Origin: Mesostigma viride
Lineage: Eukaryota; Streptophyta; Mesostigmatophyceae; Mesostigmatales; Mesostigmataceae
Reading direction: 5' to 3'
Length of the DNA: 52,500 bases
NCBI GenBank assembly: GCA_009746045.1
Contig: RPFO01001782.1
Location: 1 to 52,500 of the forward strand
The notes beneath the pieces are model-generated. The model was not told the origin of the DNA, did not search any database, and saw only the letters and a program-made list of their open reading frames with translations. This document shows positions 1 through 11,918 of the stretch, one piece after another (positions within the stretch are counted from its first letter, which is position 1; each line of letters opens with the position of its first letter). The translations under genes and the position numbers were made by a program.

Positions 1-3000
1 TGTGTGAGGCGTGTGTGTGGCAGCGCGTGGGCCCGGTGTGTTGCGTGGTGTGTACATGTGGTGTGCAGTGGTGCCCTTGCGTGCGCGGTGTTGTACGTGT
101 GTGTGCAGCCCCCTTGCGTGCGCGGTGTATGTACGTGTGTGCGCACTCGCCCCTTGCGTGCGCGGTGTATGTACGTGTGTGTGCAGCCGCCCCTTGCGTG
201 CGCGGTGTATGTACATGTGTGTGCAGCCGCCCCTTGCGTGTGCGGTGGATGTACATGTGCGGGCAGTTGCCCCTTGCGTGCGCGGTGTATGTACATGTGT
301 TTGCACTCGCCCCTTGCGTGCGCGGTGTATGTACATGTGTGTGCAGCCGCCCCTTGCGTGCATGGTGTATGTACATGTGCTTGCACTGGCCCCGTGCGTG
401 CGCGGTGTATGTACGTGTGTGTGCAGCCGCCCCTTGCGTGCGCGGTGTATGTACGTGTGTGCGCACTCGCCCCTTGCGTGCGCGGTGTATGTACGTGTGT
501 GTGCAGCCGCCCCTTGCGTGCGCGGTGTATGTACATGTGTGTGCATCCTTGTCCTTGCGTGCGCGGTGTATGTACATGTGTTTGCACTCGCCCCTTGCGT
601 GCGCGGTGTATGTACATGTGTGTGCAGCCGCCCCTTGCGTGCATGGTTTATGTACATGTGTGTGCAGTCGCCCCGTGCGTGCGCAGTGTATGTACGTGTG
701 TGTGCAGCCGCCCCTTGCGTGCGTGGTGTGTGTACATGTGAGTGCAGCCGCCCCTTGCGTGCGCGGTGTATGTACGTGTGTGTGCAGCAGCCCCTTGCGT
801 GCTTTGTGTGTGTACATGTGTGTGAATCCTTGTCCTTGCGTGCATGGTGTGTGTACGTGTGTGTGCAGCCGCCCCTTGCGTGCATGGTGGATGTACATGT
901 GAGTGCCGTTGCCCCTTGCGTGCGCGGTGTATGTACGTGTGTGTGCAGCCGTCCCTTAATTGCGTGCGCGGTGTGTGTACGTGTGTGTGCACTCGCCCCT
1001 TGCGTGCGCGGTGTATGTACGTGTGTGCAGCCGCCCCTTGCGTGCGCGGTGTATGCCAGTGTGTGTGCATGCCGGCCCTTGCGTGCAAGGTGGTGTGTAA
1101 GTGTGTGTGCAGCCCCTTGCGTGCATGGTGTATGTACGTGTGTGTGCAGCCGGCCCTTGCGTGCATGGTGTGTGTACATGTGAGTGCAGCCGTCCCTTCC
1201 GTGCATGGTGTGTGTACGTGTGTGTGCAGTTGCCCCTTGCGTGCGCAGTGTATGTACGTGTGTGTGCATGCCGGCCCTTGCGTGCATGGTGTGTGTACGT
1301 GTGTGTGCAGTTGCCCCTTGCATGCGCGGTGTATGTACATGTGAGTGCAGCCGCCCAAGAGTATGTACATGTGAGTGCCGTCGCCCCTAATTGCGTGCAT
1401 TGTGTGTGTAAGTGTGTGTGCAGCAGCCCCTTGCGTGCGCGGTGTATGTACGTGTGTGTGCAGCCGCCCCTTGCGTGCATGGTGTATGTCCATGTGAGTG
1501 CCGTTGCCCCTTGCGTGCGCGGTGTATGTACGTGTGTGTGCAGCCGTCCCTTAATTGCGTGCGCGGTGGATGTACATGTGCGGGCAGTTGCCCCTTGCGT
1601 GCGCGGTGTATGTACGTGTGTGTGCAGCCGTCCCTTGCGTGCGCGGTGTATGTACGTGTGTGTGCAGCCGCCCCTTGCGTGCATGGTGAGTGTAAGTGTG
1701 TGTGCAGCAGCCCCTTGCGTGCGCAGTGTATGTACGTGTGTGTGCAGCCGCCCCTTGCGTGCGCGGTGTGTGTATACTGTGTGTGCATGCCGGCCCTTGC
1801 GTGCATGGTGTGTGTACGTGTGTGTGCAGCCGCCCCTTGCGTGCGCGGTGTGTGTACGTGTGTGTGCACTCGCCCCTTGCGTGCGCGGTGGATGTACATG
1901 TGTGTGCAGCCGCCCCTTGCGTGCATGGTGTATGTACATGTGTGTGCAGCCGCCCCTTGCGTGCGCGGTGGATGTACATGTGTGTGCAGCCGAACCTTGC
2001 GTGCATGGTGTGTGTACCTGTGCGTGAAGTCGCCCCTTGCGTGCATGGTGTGTGTACGTGTGTGTGCAGCCGCCCCTTGCGTGCATGGTGTATGTACATG
2101 TGAGTGCCGTTGCCCCTTGCGTGCGCGGTGTATGTACGTGTGTGTGCAGCCGTCCCTTAATTGCGTGCGCGGTGTGTGTACGTGTGTGTGCACTCGCCCC
2201 TTGCGTGCGCGGTGTATGTACGTGTGTGCAGCCGCCCCTTGCGTGCGCGGTGTATGCCAGTGTGTGTGCATGCCGGCCCTTGCGTGCAAGGTGTGTGTAA
2301 GTGTGTGTGCAGCCCCTTGCGTGCATGGTGTATGTACGTGTGTGTGCAGCTGCCCCTTGCGTGCGCGGTGTGTGTACGTGTGTGTGCAGCCGCCCCGTGG
2401 TTGCGCGGTGTATGTACATGTGTGTGCAGTTGCCCCTTGCGTGCGCGGTGTATGTACGTGTGTGTGCAGCCGCCCCTTGCGTGCGCGGTGTAGGTACGTG
2501 TGTGTGCAGCCGCCCCAAGCGTGCGCGGTGTGTGTACATGTGTGTGCAGTTGCCCCTTGCGTGCGCGGTGTATGTACGTGTGTGTGCAGCCGCCCCGTGG
2601 TTGCGCGGTGTATGTACATGTGTGTGCAGTTGCCCCTTGCGTGCGCGGTGTATGTACGTGTGTGTGCAGCCGCCCCTTGCGTGCGCGGTGTAGGTACGTG
2701 TGTGTGCAGCCGCCCCAAGCGTGCGCGGTGTGTGTACATGTGTGTGCAGTTGCCCCTTGCGTGCGCGGTGTGTGTACGTGTGTGTGCAGCCGCCCCTTGC
2801 GTGCGCGGTGGATGTACGTGTGTGTGCAGTTGCCCCTTGCGTGCGCGGTGGTTTTTCGTGTGTGTGCAGCCGGCCCTTGCGTGCGCGGTGTGTGTACATG
2901 TGAGTGCAGCTGCCCCAAGCGTGCGCGGTGTGTGTACATGTGTGTGCAGTTGCCCCTTGCGTGCGCGGTGGATGTACGTGTGTGTGCAGCCGCCCCTTGC

Positions 3001-6000
3001 GTGCGCGGTGTAGGTACGTGTGTGTGCAGCCGCCCCAAGCGTGCGCGGTGTGTGTACGTGTGTGTGCAGTTGCCCCTTGCGTGCGCGGTGTGTGTACATG
3101 TGTGTGCAGTTGCCCCTTGCGTGCGCGGTGTATGTACATGTGTGTGCAGTTGCCCCTTGCGTGCGCGGTGTATGTACGTGTGTGTGCAGCCGCCCCTTGC
3201 GTGCGCGGTGTAGGTACGTGTGTGTGCAGCCGCCCCAAGCGTGCGCGGTGTGTGTACATGTGTGTGCAGTTGCCCCTTGCGTGCGCGGTGTGTGTACGTG
3301 TGTGTGCAGCCGCCCCTTGCGTGCGCGGTGGATGTACGTGTGTGTGCAGTTGCCCCTTGCGTGCGCGGTGGATGTACGTGTGTGTGCAGCCGCCCCTTGC
3401 GTGCGCGGTGTGTGTACATGTGAGTGCAGCTGCCCCAAGCGTGCGCGGTGTGTGTACATGTGTGTGCAGTTGCCCCTTGCGTGCGCGGTGGATGTACGTG
3501 TGTGTGCAGCCGCCCCTTGCGTGCGCGGTGTAGGTACGTGTGTGTGCAGCCGCCCCAAGCGTGCGCGGTGTGTGTACGTGTGTGTGCAGTTGCCCCTTGC
3601 GTGCGCGGTGTGTGTACATGTGTGTGCAGTTGCCCCTTGCGTGCGCGGTGTATGTACGTGTGTGTGCAGCCGGCCCTTGCGTGCGCGGTGGATGTACGTG
3701 TGTGTGCAGCCGGCCCTTGCGTGCATGGTGTGTGTACGTGTGTGTGCAGCCGGCCCTTGCGTGCGCGGTGGATGTACATGTGTGTGCAGTCGCCCCTTGC
3801 GTGCGCGGTGTGTGTACATGTGAGTGCAGCTGCCCCAAGCGTGCGCGGTGTATGTACGTGTGTGTGCAGCCGCCCCGTGGTTGCGCGGTGTATGTACATG
3901 TGTGTGCAGTTGCCCCTTGCGTGCGCGGTGTATGTACGTGTGTGTGCAGCCGGCCCTTGCGTGCGCGGTGTAGGTACGTGTGTGTGCAGCCGCCCCAAGC
4001 GTGCGCGGTGTGTGTACATGTGTGTGCAGTTGCCCCTTGCGTGCGCGGTGTGTGTACGTGTGTGTGCAGCCGCCCCTTGCGTGCGCGGTGGATGTACGTG
4101 TGTGTGCAGCCGGCCCTTGCGTGCATGGTGTGTGTACGTGTGTGTGCAGCCGGCCCTTGCGTGCGCGGTGGATGTACATGGGTGTGCAGTCGCCCCTTGC
4201 GTGCGCGGTGTAGGTACGTATGTGTGCAGCCGCCCCTTGCGTGCGCGGTGTATGTACGTGTGTGTGCAGCCGCCCCGTGGTTGCGCGGTGTATGTACATG
4301 TGTGTGCAGTTGCCCCTTGCGTGCGCGGTGTATGTACGTGTGTGTGCAGCCGCCCCTTGCGTGCGCGGTGTATGTACGTGTGTGTGCAGTTGCCCCTTGC
4401 GTGCGCGGTGGATGTACGTGTGTGTGCAGCCGGCCCTTGCGTGTGCGGTGTGTGTACATGTGAGTGCAGCTGCCCCAAGCGTGCGCGGTGTGTGTACATG
4501 TGTGTGCAGTTGCCCCTTGCGTGCGCGGTGGATGTACGTGTGTGTGCAGCCGCCCCTTGCGTGCGCGGTGTAGGTACGTGTGTGTGCAGCCGCCCCAAGC
4601 GTGCGCGGTGTGTGTACATGTGTGTGCAGTTGCCCCTTGCGTGCGCGGTGTGTGTACGTGTGTGTGCAGCCGCCCCTTGCGTGCGCGGTGTATGTACGTG
4701 TGTGTGCAGTTGCCCCTTGCGTGCGCGGTGGATGTACGTGTGTGTGCAGCCGGCCCTTGCGTGTGCGGTGTGTGTACATGTGAGTGCAGCTGCCCCAAGC
4801 GTGCGCGGTGTGTGTACATGTGTGTGCAGTTGCCCCTTGCGTGCGCGGTGGATGTACGTGTGTGTGCAGCCGCCCCTTGCGTGCGCGGTGTAGGTACATG
4901 TGTGTGCAGCCGCCCCAAGCGTGCGCGGTGTGTGTACATGTGTGTGCAGCCGCCCCTTGCGTGCGCGGTGTAGGTACGTGTGTGTGCAGCTGCCCCAAGC
5001 GTGCGCGGTGTGTGTACATGTGTGTGCAGTTGCCCCTTGCGTGCGCGGTGGATGTACGTGTGTGTGCATGCCGGCAATTGCGTGCATGGTGTGTGTACGT
5101 GTGTGTGCAGCCGCCCCTTGCGTGCGCGGTGTGTGTACGTGTGTGTGCACTCGCCCCTTGCGTGCGCGGTGGATGTACATGTGTGTGCAGCCGCCCCTTG
5201 CGTGCATGGTGTATGTACATGTGTTTGCACTCGCCCCTTGCGTGCGCGGTGGATGCACATGTGTGTGCAGCCGAACCTTGCGTGCATGGTGTGTGTACCT
5301 GTGCGTGAAGTCGCTCCTTGCGTGCATGGTGTGTGTACGTGTGTGTGCAGCCGCCCCTTGCGTGCATGGTGTATGTACATGTGAGTGCTGTTGCCCCTTG
5401 CGTGCGCGGTGTATGTACGTGTGTGTGCAGCCGTCCCTTAATTGCGTGCGCGGTGTGTGTACGTGTGTGTGCAGCCGCCCCTTGCGTGCATGGTGAGTGT
5501 ACCTGTGCGTGAAGTCGCTCCTTGCGTGCATGGTGTGTGTACGTGTGTGTGCAGCCGCCCCTTGCGTGCATGGTGTATGTACATGTGAGTGCCGTTGCCC
5601 CAAGCGTGCATTGTGTGTGTAAGTGTGTGTGCAGCCGGCCCTTGCGTGCATGGTGTGTGTACATGTGAGTGCAGCCGGCCCTTGCGTGCATGGTGTGTGT
5701 ACGTGTGTGTGCAGTTGCCCCTTGCGTGCGCGGTGTATGTACGTGTGTGTGCAGCCGGCCCTTGCGTGCGCGGTGTGTGTACATGTGAGTGCAGCCGCCC
5801 CAAGCGTGTGTACATGTGTGTGCAGTTGCCCCTTGCGTGCGCAGTGGATGTACGTGCGTGTGCATGCCGGCAATTGCGTGCATGGTGTGTGTACGTGTGT
5901 GTGCAGCCGCCCCTTGCGTGCGCGGTGTATGTACGTGTGTGTGCACTCGCCCCTTGCGTGCGCGGTGTATGTACGTGTGTGCAGCCGCCCCTTGCGTGCG

Positions 6001-8914
6001 CGGTGTATGCCAGTGTGTGTGCATGCCGGCCCTTGCGTGCAAGGTGTGTGTAAGTGTGTGTGCAGCCCCTTGCGTGCATGGTGTATGTACGTGTGTGTGC
6101 AGCTGCCCCTTGCGTGCGCGGTGTGTGTACGTGTGTGTGCAGCCGCCCCAAGCGTGCGCGGTGTATGTACGTGTGTGTGCAGCCGGCCCTTGCGTGCATG
6201 GTGTGTGTACGTGTGTGTGCAGCCGGCCCTTGCGTGCGCGGTGGATGTACATGTGTGTGCAGTCGCCCCTTGCGTGCGCGGTGTAGGTATACGTATGTGT
6301 GCAGCCGCCCCTTGCGTGCGCGGTGTAGGTACGTGTGTGTGCAGCCGCCCCAAGCGTGCGCGGTGTATGTACGTGTGTGTGCAGCCGGCCCTTGCGTGCA
6401 TGGTGTGTGTACGTGTGTGTGCAGCCGGCCCTTGCGTGCGCGGTGGATGTACATGTGTGTGCAGTCGCCCCTTGGGTGCGCGGTGTAGGTACGTATGTGT
6501 GCAGCCGCCCCTTGCGTGCGCGGTGTATGTACGTGTGTGTGCAGCCGCCCCGTGGTTGCGCGGTGTATGTACATGTGTGTGCAGTTGCCCCTTGCGTGCG
6601 CGGTGTATGTACGTGTGTGTGCAGCCGCCCCTTGCGTGCGCGGTGTAGGTACGTGTGTGTGCAGCCGCCCCAAGCGTGCGCGGTGTGTGTACATGTGTGT
6701 GCAGTTGCCCCTTGCGTGCGCGGTGTGTGTACGTGTGTGTGCAGCCGCCCCTTGCGTGCGCGGTGTATGTACGTGTGTGTGCAGTTGCCCCTTGCGTGCG
6801 CGGTGGATGTACGTGTGTGTGCAGCCGGCCCTTGCGTGCGCGGTGTGTGTACATGTGAGTGCAGCTGCCCCAAGCGTGCGCGGTGTGTGTACATGTGTGT
6901 GCAGTTGCCCCTTGCGTGCGCGGTGGATGTACGTGTGTGTGCAGCCGCCCCTTGCGTGCGCGGTGTAGGTACGTGTGTGTGCAGCCGCCCCAAGCGTGCG
7001 CGGTGTGTGTACGTGTGTGTGCACTCGCCCCTTGCGTGCGCGGTGGATGTACATGTGTGTGCAGCCGCCCCTTGCGTGCATGGTGTATGTCCATGTGTGG
7101 GCAGTTGCCCCTTGCGTGCGCGGTGTATGTACATGTTTGCACCGCCCCTTGCGTGCATGGTGTATGTATGTGTGTGTGCAGCCGCCCCTTGCGTGCGCGG
7201 TGGATGTACGTGTGTGTGCAGCCACCCCTTGCGTGCGCGGTGTATGTACATGTGAGTGCCGTCGCCCCAAGCGTGCATTTTGTGTGTAAGTGTGTGTGCA
7301 GCAGCCCCTTGCGTGCGCGGTGTATGTACGTGTGTGTGCAGCCGCCCCTTGGTGCGCGGTGGATGTACATGTGTGTGCAGCCGTCCTTGCGTGCGCGGTG
7401 TATGTACGTGTGTGTGCAGCCGCCCCTTGCGTGCGTGGTGTGTGTACATGTGTGCAGCCGCCCCTTGCGTGCGCGGTGTATGTACGTGTGTGTGCAGCCG
7501 CCCCAAGCGTGCGCGGTGTGTGTACATGTGAGTGCAGCTGCCCCAAGCGTGCGCGGTGTGTGTACATGTGTGTGCAGTTGCCCCTTGCGTGCGCGGTGGA
7601 TGTACGTGTGTGTGCATGCCGGCAATTGCGTGCGCGGTGGATGTACGTGTGTGTGCAGCCGCCCTTGCGTGCATGGTGTGTGTACGTGTGTGTGCAGCCG
7701 GCCCTTGCGTGCGCGGTGTAGGTACGTGTGTGTGCAGCCGCCCCAAGCGTGCGCGGTGTGTGTACATGTGTGTGCAGTTGCCCCTTGCGTGCGCGGTGTG
7801 TGTACGTGTGTGTGCAGCCGCCCCTTGCGTGCGCGGTGGATGTACGTGTGTGTGCAGCCGGCCCTTGCGTGCATGGTGTGTGTACGTGTGTGTGCAGCCG
7901 GCCCTTGCGTGCGCGGTGGATGTACATGTGTGTGCAGTCGCCCCTTGCGTGCGCGGTGGATGTACGTGTGTGTGCAGCCGCCCCTTGCGTGCGCGGTGTA
8001 TTTACGTGTGTGTGCAGCCGCCCCGTGGTGCGCGGTGTATGTACATGTGTGTGCAGTTGCCCCTTGCGTGCGCGGTGTATGTACGTGTGTGTGCAGCCGC
8101 CCCTTGCGTGCGCGGTGTATGTACGTGTGTGTGCAGTTGCCCCTTGCGTGCGCGGTGGATGTACGTGTGTGTGCAGCCGCCCTTGCGTGCGCGGTGTGTG
8201 TACGTGTGTGTGCAGCTGCCCCAAGCGTGCGCGGTGTGTGTACATGTGTGTGCAGTTGCCCCTTGCGTGCGCGGTGGATGTACGTGTGTGTGCAGCCGCC
8301 CCTTGCGTGCGCGGTGTGTACGTGTGTGTGCAGCCGCCCCAAGCGTGCGCGGTGTGTGTACATGTGTGTGCAGTTGCCCCTTGCGTGCGCGGTGTGTGTA
8401 CGTGTGTGTGCAGCCGCCCCTTGCGTGCGCGGTGTATGTACGTGTGTGTGCAGTTGCCCCTTGCGTGCGCGGTGGATGTACGTGTGTGTGCAGCCGCCCT
8501 TGCGTGCGCGGTGTGTGTACATGTGTGTGCAGCTGCCCCAAGCGTGCGCGGTGTGTGTACATGTGTGTGCAGCCCCTTGCGTGCGGTGATGTAAGTGTGT
8601 GTGCAGCCGCCCCTTGCGTGCGCGGTGTATGTACGTGTGTGTGCAGCCGCCCCTTGCGTGCGCGGTGTGTGTACTGTGTGTGCATGCCGCCCTTGCGTGC
8701 GGTGTGTGTACGTGTGTGTGCAGCCGCCCCTTGCGTGCGCGGTGTGTGTACGTGTGTGTGCACCGCCCCTTGCGTGCGCGGTGGATGTACAGGTGTGTGC
8801 AGCCGCCCCTTGCGTGCATGGTGTATGTACATGTGTGTGCAGCCGCCCCTTGCGTGCGCGGTGGATGTACATGTGTGTGCAGCCGAACCTTGCGTGCATG
8901 GTGTGTGTACCTGT
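1..8914. repeat. 40-bp GT-rich minisatellite array, segment A
   Basis: About 220 head-to-tail copies of a ~40-bp unit. Each unit joins an alternating purine/pyrimidine tract (GTGTATGTACGTGTGTGTGC) to a block of the type AGCCGCCCCTTGCGTGCGCG. Variants fall at fixed positions: GTGTATG/GTGTGTG/GTGGATG/GTGTAGG, CAGCCG/CAGTTG/CACTCG, and CCTTGCG/CCAAGCG/CGTGGTTGCG. A 41-bp variant carries CATGCCGGCAATTGCG. The first ~110 bases are more diverged, which may mean the array edge is near the window start. Units from about 7.1 kb to 8.8 kb carry many 1-4 base indels. No gene is supported inside. Confidence 0.97.
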
Positions 8915-9369
8915 AGTTGGATGGAGACTAGGGACGACGAACAACTGCGAAAGCTGAGAGCGAATGATGATTGTATTACAATAATACAATGAGAGAGAGA
9001 TGAAAGCTGAGGGCTCAGAATGGAACTGGGCAGACTCGGGTGCTGTGGCACTCCCCAGTGCTACGCCTATATGCCTATGGCGGTGCTACCTGCAGCACAC
9101 GACCAGTGGACAAGTGTACACTGCAATGCCATGCGACCACGTCACTAGCATCCAGCTAAGACTCGGCCCGTCAGGCCCGGCTACACCGGACCTGGCGGGT
9201 CGAGCTAGCACCTAGGAACAGTCTGGCACTAACCGCACATCGGTCCACATGACACCTCAGTACCGTACACCCTGCCGTACTGTACTGAGGTGTCCCGCTC
9301 AGCCGCGGTAGGCAATACGCGGCGCGCAGGCCGGAAATCCGTGTGTCAGCCTAAGCATCTCATCTAACT
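8915..9369 (-). repeat. 3' LTR of the copia-type element
   Basis: 455 bp, identical by eye to 16941-17395, including the 13-bp hairpin arms at 9251-9263 and 9282-9294. Identity of the two LTRs implies recent insertion or recent gene conversion. Confidence 0.95.
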
Positions 9370-9388
9370 CCCATTATGTTTTCCTTTC
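9370..9388 (-). promoter_or_regulatory. Polypurine tract of the copia-type element
   Basis: In element sense the bases next to the 3' LTR read GAAAGGAAAACATAATGGG, a purine-rich stretch in the position expected for plus-strand DNA priming. It is interrupted by CAT, so it is an imperfect tract. Confidence 0.5.
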
Positions 9389-9789
9389 AGGTTGAAGGCT
9401 AGCGACTTCAAGCCTGACCCTGCCCAGCTAGGAGACTGACTCCAAGCTGACTGAGGTGCTGAGCAACTGACACCCATACTGCAACATCTGGACTGAAAAA
9501 GATGGGCCCCAGAACTCGTGCAATACTTGTGATGGCATCACGTTTAGCTCAACATGCCCGGGGAGTTCCTCCTCCTCGCGAGCTCACAAGGGAGATAGCT
9601 ATGCCTGTCTGCCTATCCAGGGAGTGCACCACCAGCCAAGAGAGCCTTGTAAAAAAATGCCAAGGTAACCGTTTAAGAGGTTCCATGTTGTTCCATCATC
9701 ATCGCCCACTCAGAGAAAAATACCCAGCCAGGCTGGGTCAACTGAGCTCAGGTTACCTGCAACCTGAGGAGTGACAGTGGACAGGTTTA

Positions 9790-10050
9790 TTGCACCCTGC
9801 ACTGTCCATGTTGTACCTGCACAACATGTGAGGACCAGCCACCCCTGCCCTGCACAGAGGGGGCTGAAGTCCGAGTGACAGGTGACAGGACTATGACATC
9901 CTGGACCTGGCCACATTGCACCTGCACAACGTGGGAGACCAGCCACCCCTGCCCTGCACATGGGTGACTGAAGTCCTGGTGACAGGTGACAGGAATATTT
10001 CATCCTGCACCTGTGCTGAGCACGTTGTACTAGACAACATGACAGCACCC
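9790..10050. repeat. ~105-bp tandem duplication in the 3' non-coding part of the copia element
   Basis: The segment containing ACCTGCACAAC, GACCAGCCACCCCTGCCCTG and GTGACAGGTGACAGGA occurs near 9812-9893 and again near 9917-9993, with a partial third copy ending about 10030. The region 9390-10433 has no protein-coding signal that I can support. Confidence 0.7.
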
Positions 10051-10433
10051 ATGCCTTACTGCCACTGAACAGTAAGGCCAGGTGGCCCAGGATATCCACA
10101 GTGAACTGGGGTCCTGGGTAACCACCTGTCAAGGGAGCTTTGACCCTCCACTTGAATGGGGGCACCTGAGCCACTGAGCTCAAGGCCATTCCACCAAGGC
10201 ATACGCCCTAGGGAATAAAGGTGTGAGATACATCCCATGCCCACCTATGAAGGTGTGCATAACGAAATTCCATGGTGTTGAGAAAATCAAAACAGATTTT
10301 ATTGGGCATAGGGCACGCAGATGTATGAAAAACAGACTCCAACCAACCCCCCTTGCTGGAAGCCACAACCTACCCCTTGGACCTGCCCAAGGGGTACTGG
10401 GTGACCTAGGCGGCCCTGGTGAACAGGACCCTG

Positions 10434-11918
10434 CTAGGCGTCCCCCCTATGGGGCAGGGTTGCCTGCTTGCCATAGGGGTTCATCAAGTGGTACAACAGC
10501 TGATATTGTTCAGCTGCCTGCTGAGGCACTTTAGTGAGTGCATCAGCAGCGTTGTGTTTGTCCTCCACGTGACGGGTGGACTCCCAGTAGGTGGACTCCT
10601 GTTTCAGGACCACCCAGTCAAGATCAGTGTGGACAGCATAGGGGTTAGCAAGGAAACTGAGGACTGACTGACTGTCAGTGAGCAAGTGTGCCACCACCCC
10701 AGCATTGCTGCCTGCTTGCATCTGCAACCAAACCAGCACATGATTCAAGTACCTGGCATGAAGCACTGCTGACACCACTGCCCTGCACTCAGCAGCATTG
10801 CTGCTGACAGCCTTGCGTCTATGCAACCGGCTGTACCATGAAATGAGAGACAAGGGTGCATCATCATTCTGCACAAAATACAAGCCTGACTCCCTTGCCT
10901 GCATCTTGGTAATCTGCCTGGACTCCATGGAACTATCCATCATAGCTTGGATGTGAATGGTTTTGTGGAGATCCAAGGAGTGCAAGATAAGGGGAGGGCC
11001 CTCCTGGAGAGTTTTGGTGATGGCTTTGTGACCTACTTGCATCAAGACATCATCATCAACTCTGCTAACCACAGCCAGGTGAGGTGCACACGTTGAGCAC
11101 AACCACCCCAGCTTGCCTCTAATGGTAGGACAGGCTCCAGGTTTGATTTTTGTTTGCAAAACCTCCAAGCAGCTGTGCATGTAATCATTGGGAGAGTAGA
11201 GTGCACACACCCACTGGTTTTGATGCTGCTGGAGTTGTAACATTGTGCCACAAAATTTTATGGCAGTGGTGCCCAGCTCTACTTGCTTGCCAATCTCAAA
11301 ATGCTGTGACACTTGTTGAATAAAATCATCCACAGCACGCCTTGGCCCAGCAATCAGCTGATCATCCCCATGCCACACAAAGGTGAGAATGCCATGAGGG
11401 TGTGGGACCACAAAGAAGCAAGGGTCTATGTCATCATATCTAGCCCCTAACTTTTCAAACACAGCCTGAGCTGACATCCTGAAAATGCGAGGAGCTGATT
11501 GCAGCCCTTCAACACCTATGTTAGCTTTCAGGTACTGCTGAGGGATGTGTTTTGCCCAAACTCTGGGAGTGGAGACTACGTACACCTGACCATGCCACAC
11601 TTGTTGTGCTATCTCAGGTGAGCCTTTCAGGAAAGCCCTTTTAATGTCTGTAGCCTTACAGATATAGTCATCCCCATCATTGAGATGACCCACAAAGACA
11701 GACAGCAAGATTTTTAGGGATGTTTGCTGAATGCCTGGCGTGTACAACTCTGCCTCTGTCAGATCAGTGGTGCCCTTGAACTCTGTCACACAAGGTCTAG
11801 CATGAAAGATGACTGACCCATCTGCTGCTGGCTTATGTTTACACACAAACTTCAGGCGCAAGTGCTTGCACCCTGCAGGCTTTTTGTCAATAGGTGTGAC
11901 AGGGGAGTATGAGAAGGA
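10434..11918 (-). CDS. pol: Pol C-terminal part: reverse transcriptase and RNase H
   Basis: An open frame without its own ATG, continuing pol after a one-base frame break; it is open from 11918 and reads KKPAGCKHLRLKFVCKHK, the usual copia RT entry. Numbering from 11861, the RT catalytic residues are Asp72 in TDIKRAFLKG and Asp166-Asp167 in FVWHGDDQLIAG. The usual YVDD box is therefore HGDD here, with both aspartates kept. RNase H has Asp309 (IQAMMDS), Glu358 (SNAAECRAVV), Asp396 (LLTDSQSV) and NAADALTK (~437-444), the copia-type ending. The protein would copy element RNA into DNA in cytoplasmic particles. All catalytic residues are present, so the frame breaks are the only visible lesions. 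Confidence 0.92.
   Translation of the reverse strand, partial: SFSYSPVTPIDKKPAGCKHLRLKFVCKHKPAADGSVIFHARPCVTEFKGTTDLTEAELYTPGIQQTSLKILLSVFVGHLNDGDDYICKATDIKRAFLKGSPEIAQQVWHGQVYVVSTPRVWAKHIPQQYLKANIGVEGLQSAPRIFRMSAQAVFEKLGARYDDIDPCFFVVPHPHGILTFVWHGDDQLIAGPRRAVDDFIQQVSQHFEIGKQVELGTTAIKFCGTMLQLQQHQNQWVCALYSPNDYMHSCLEVLQTKIKPGACPTIRGKLGWLCSTCAPHLAVVSRVDDDVLMQVGHKAITKTLQEGPPLILHSLDLHKTIHIQAMMDSSMESRQITKMQARESGLYFVQNDDAPLSLISWYSRLHRRKAVSSNAAECRAVVSAVLHARYLNHVLVWLQMQAGSNAGVVAHLLTDSQSVLSFLANPYAVHTDLDWVVLKQESTYWESTRHVEDKHNAADALTKVPQQAAEQYQLLYHLMNPYGKQATLPHRGDA

Noticed and set aside
4-7531. Many plus-strand Cys/Val-rich frames in the satellite
   Set aside because: They end wherever a unit has GTAGG or GTGAG variants and restart in the next unit; they are the same composition effect as on the minus strand.
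9000-9215. 71-codon plus-strand frame, duplicated at 17026-17241
   Set aside because: It is inside the LTR and antisense to the element; its duplication is simply that of the LTR.
9710-10189. 159-codon minus-strand frame in the 3' part of the copia element
   Set aside because: It lies over the ~105-bp tandem duplication downstream of RNase H, has no recognisable domain and follows the natural end of pol.
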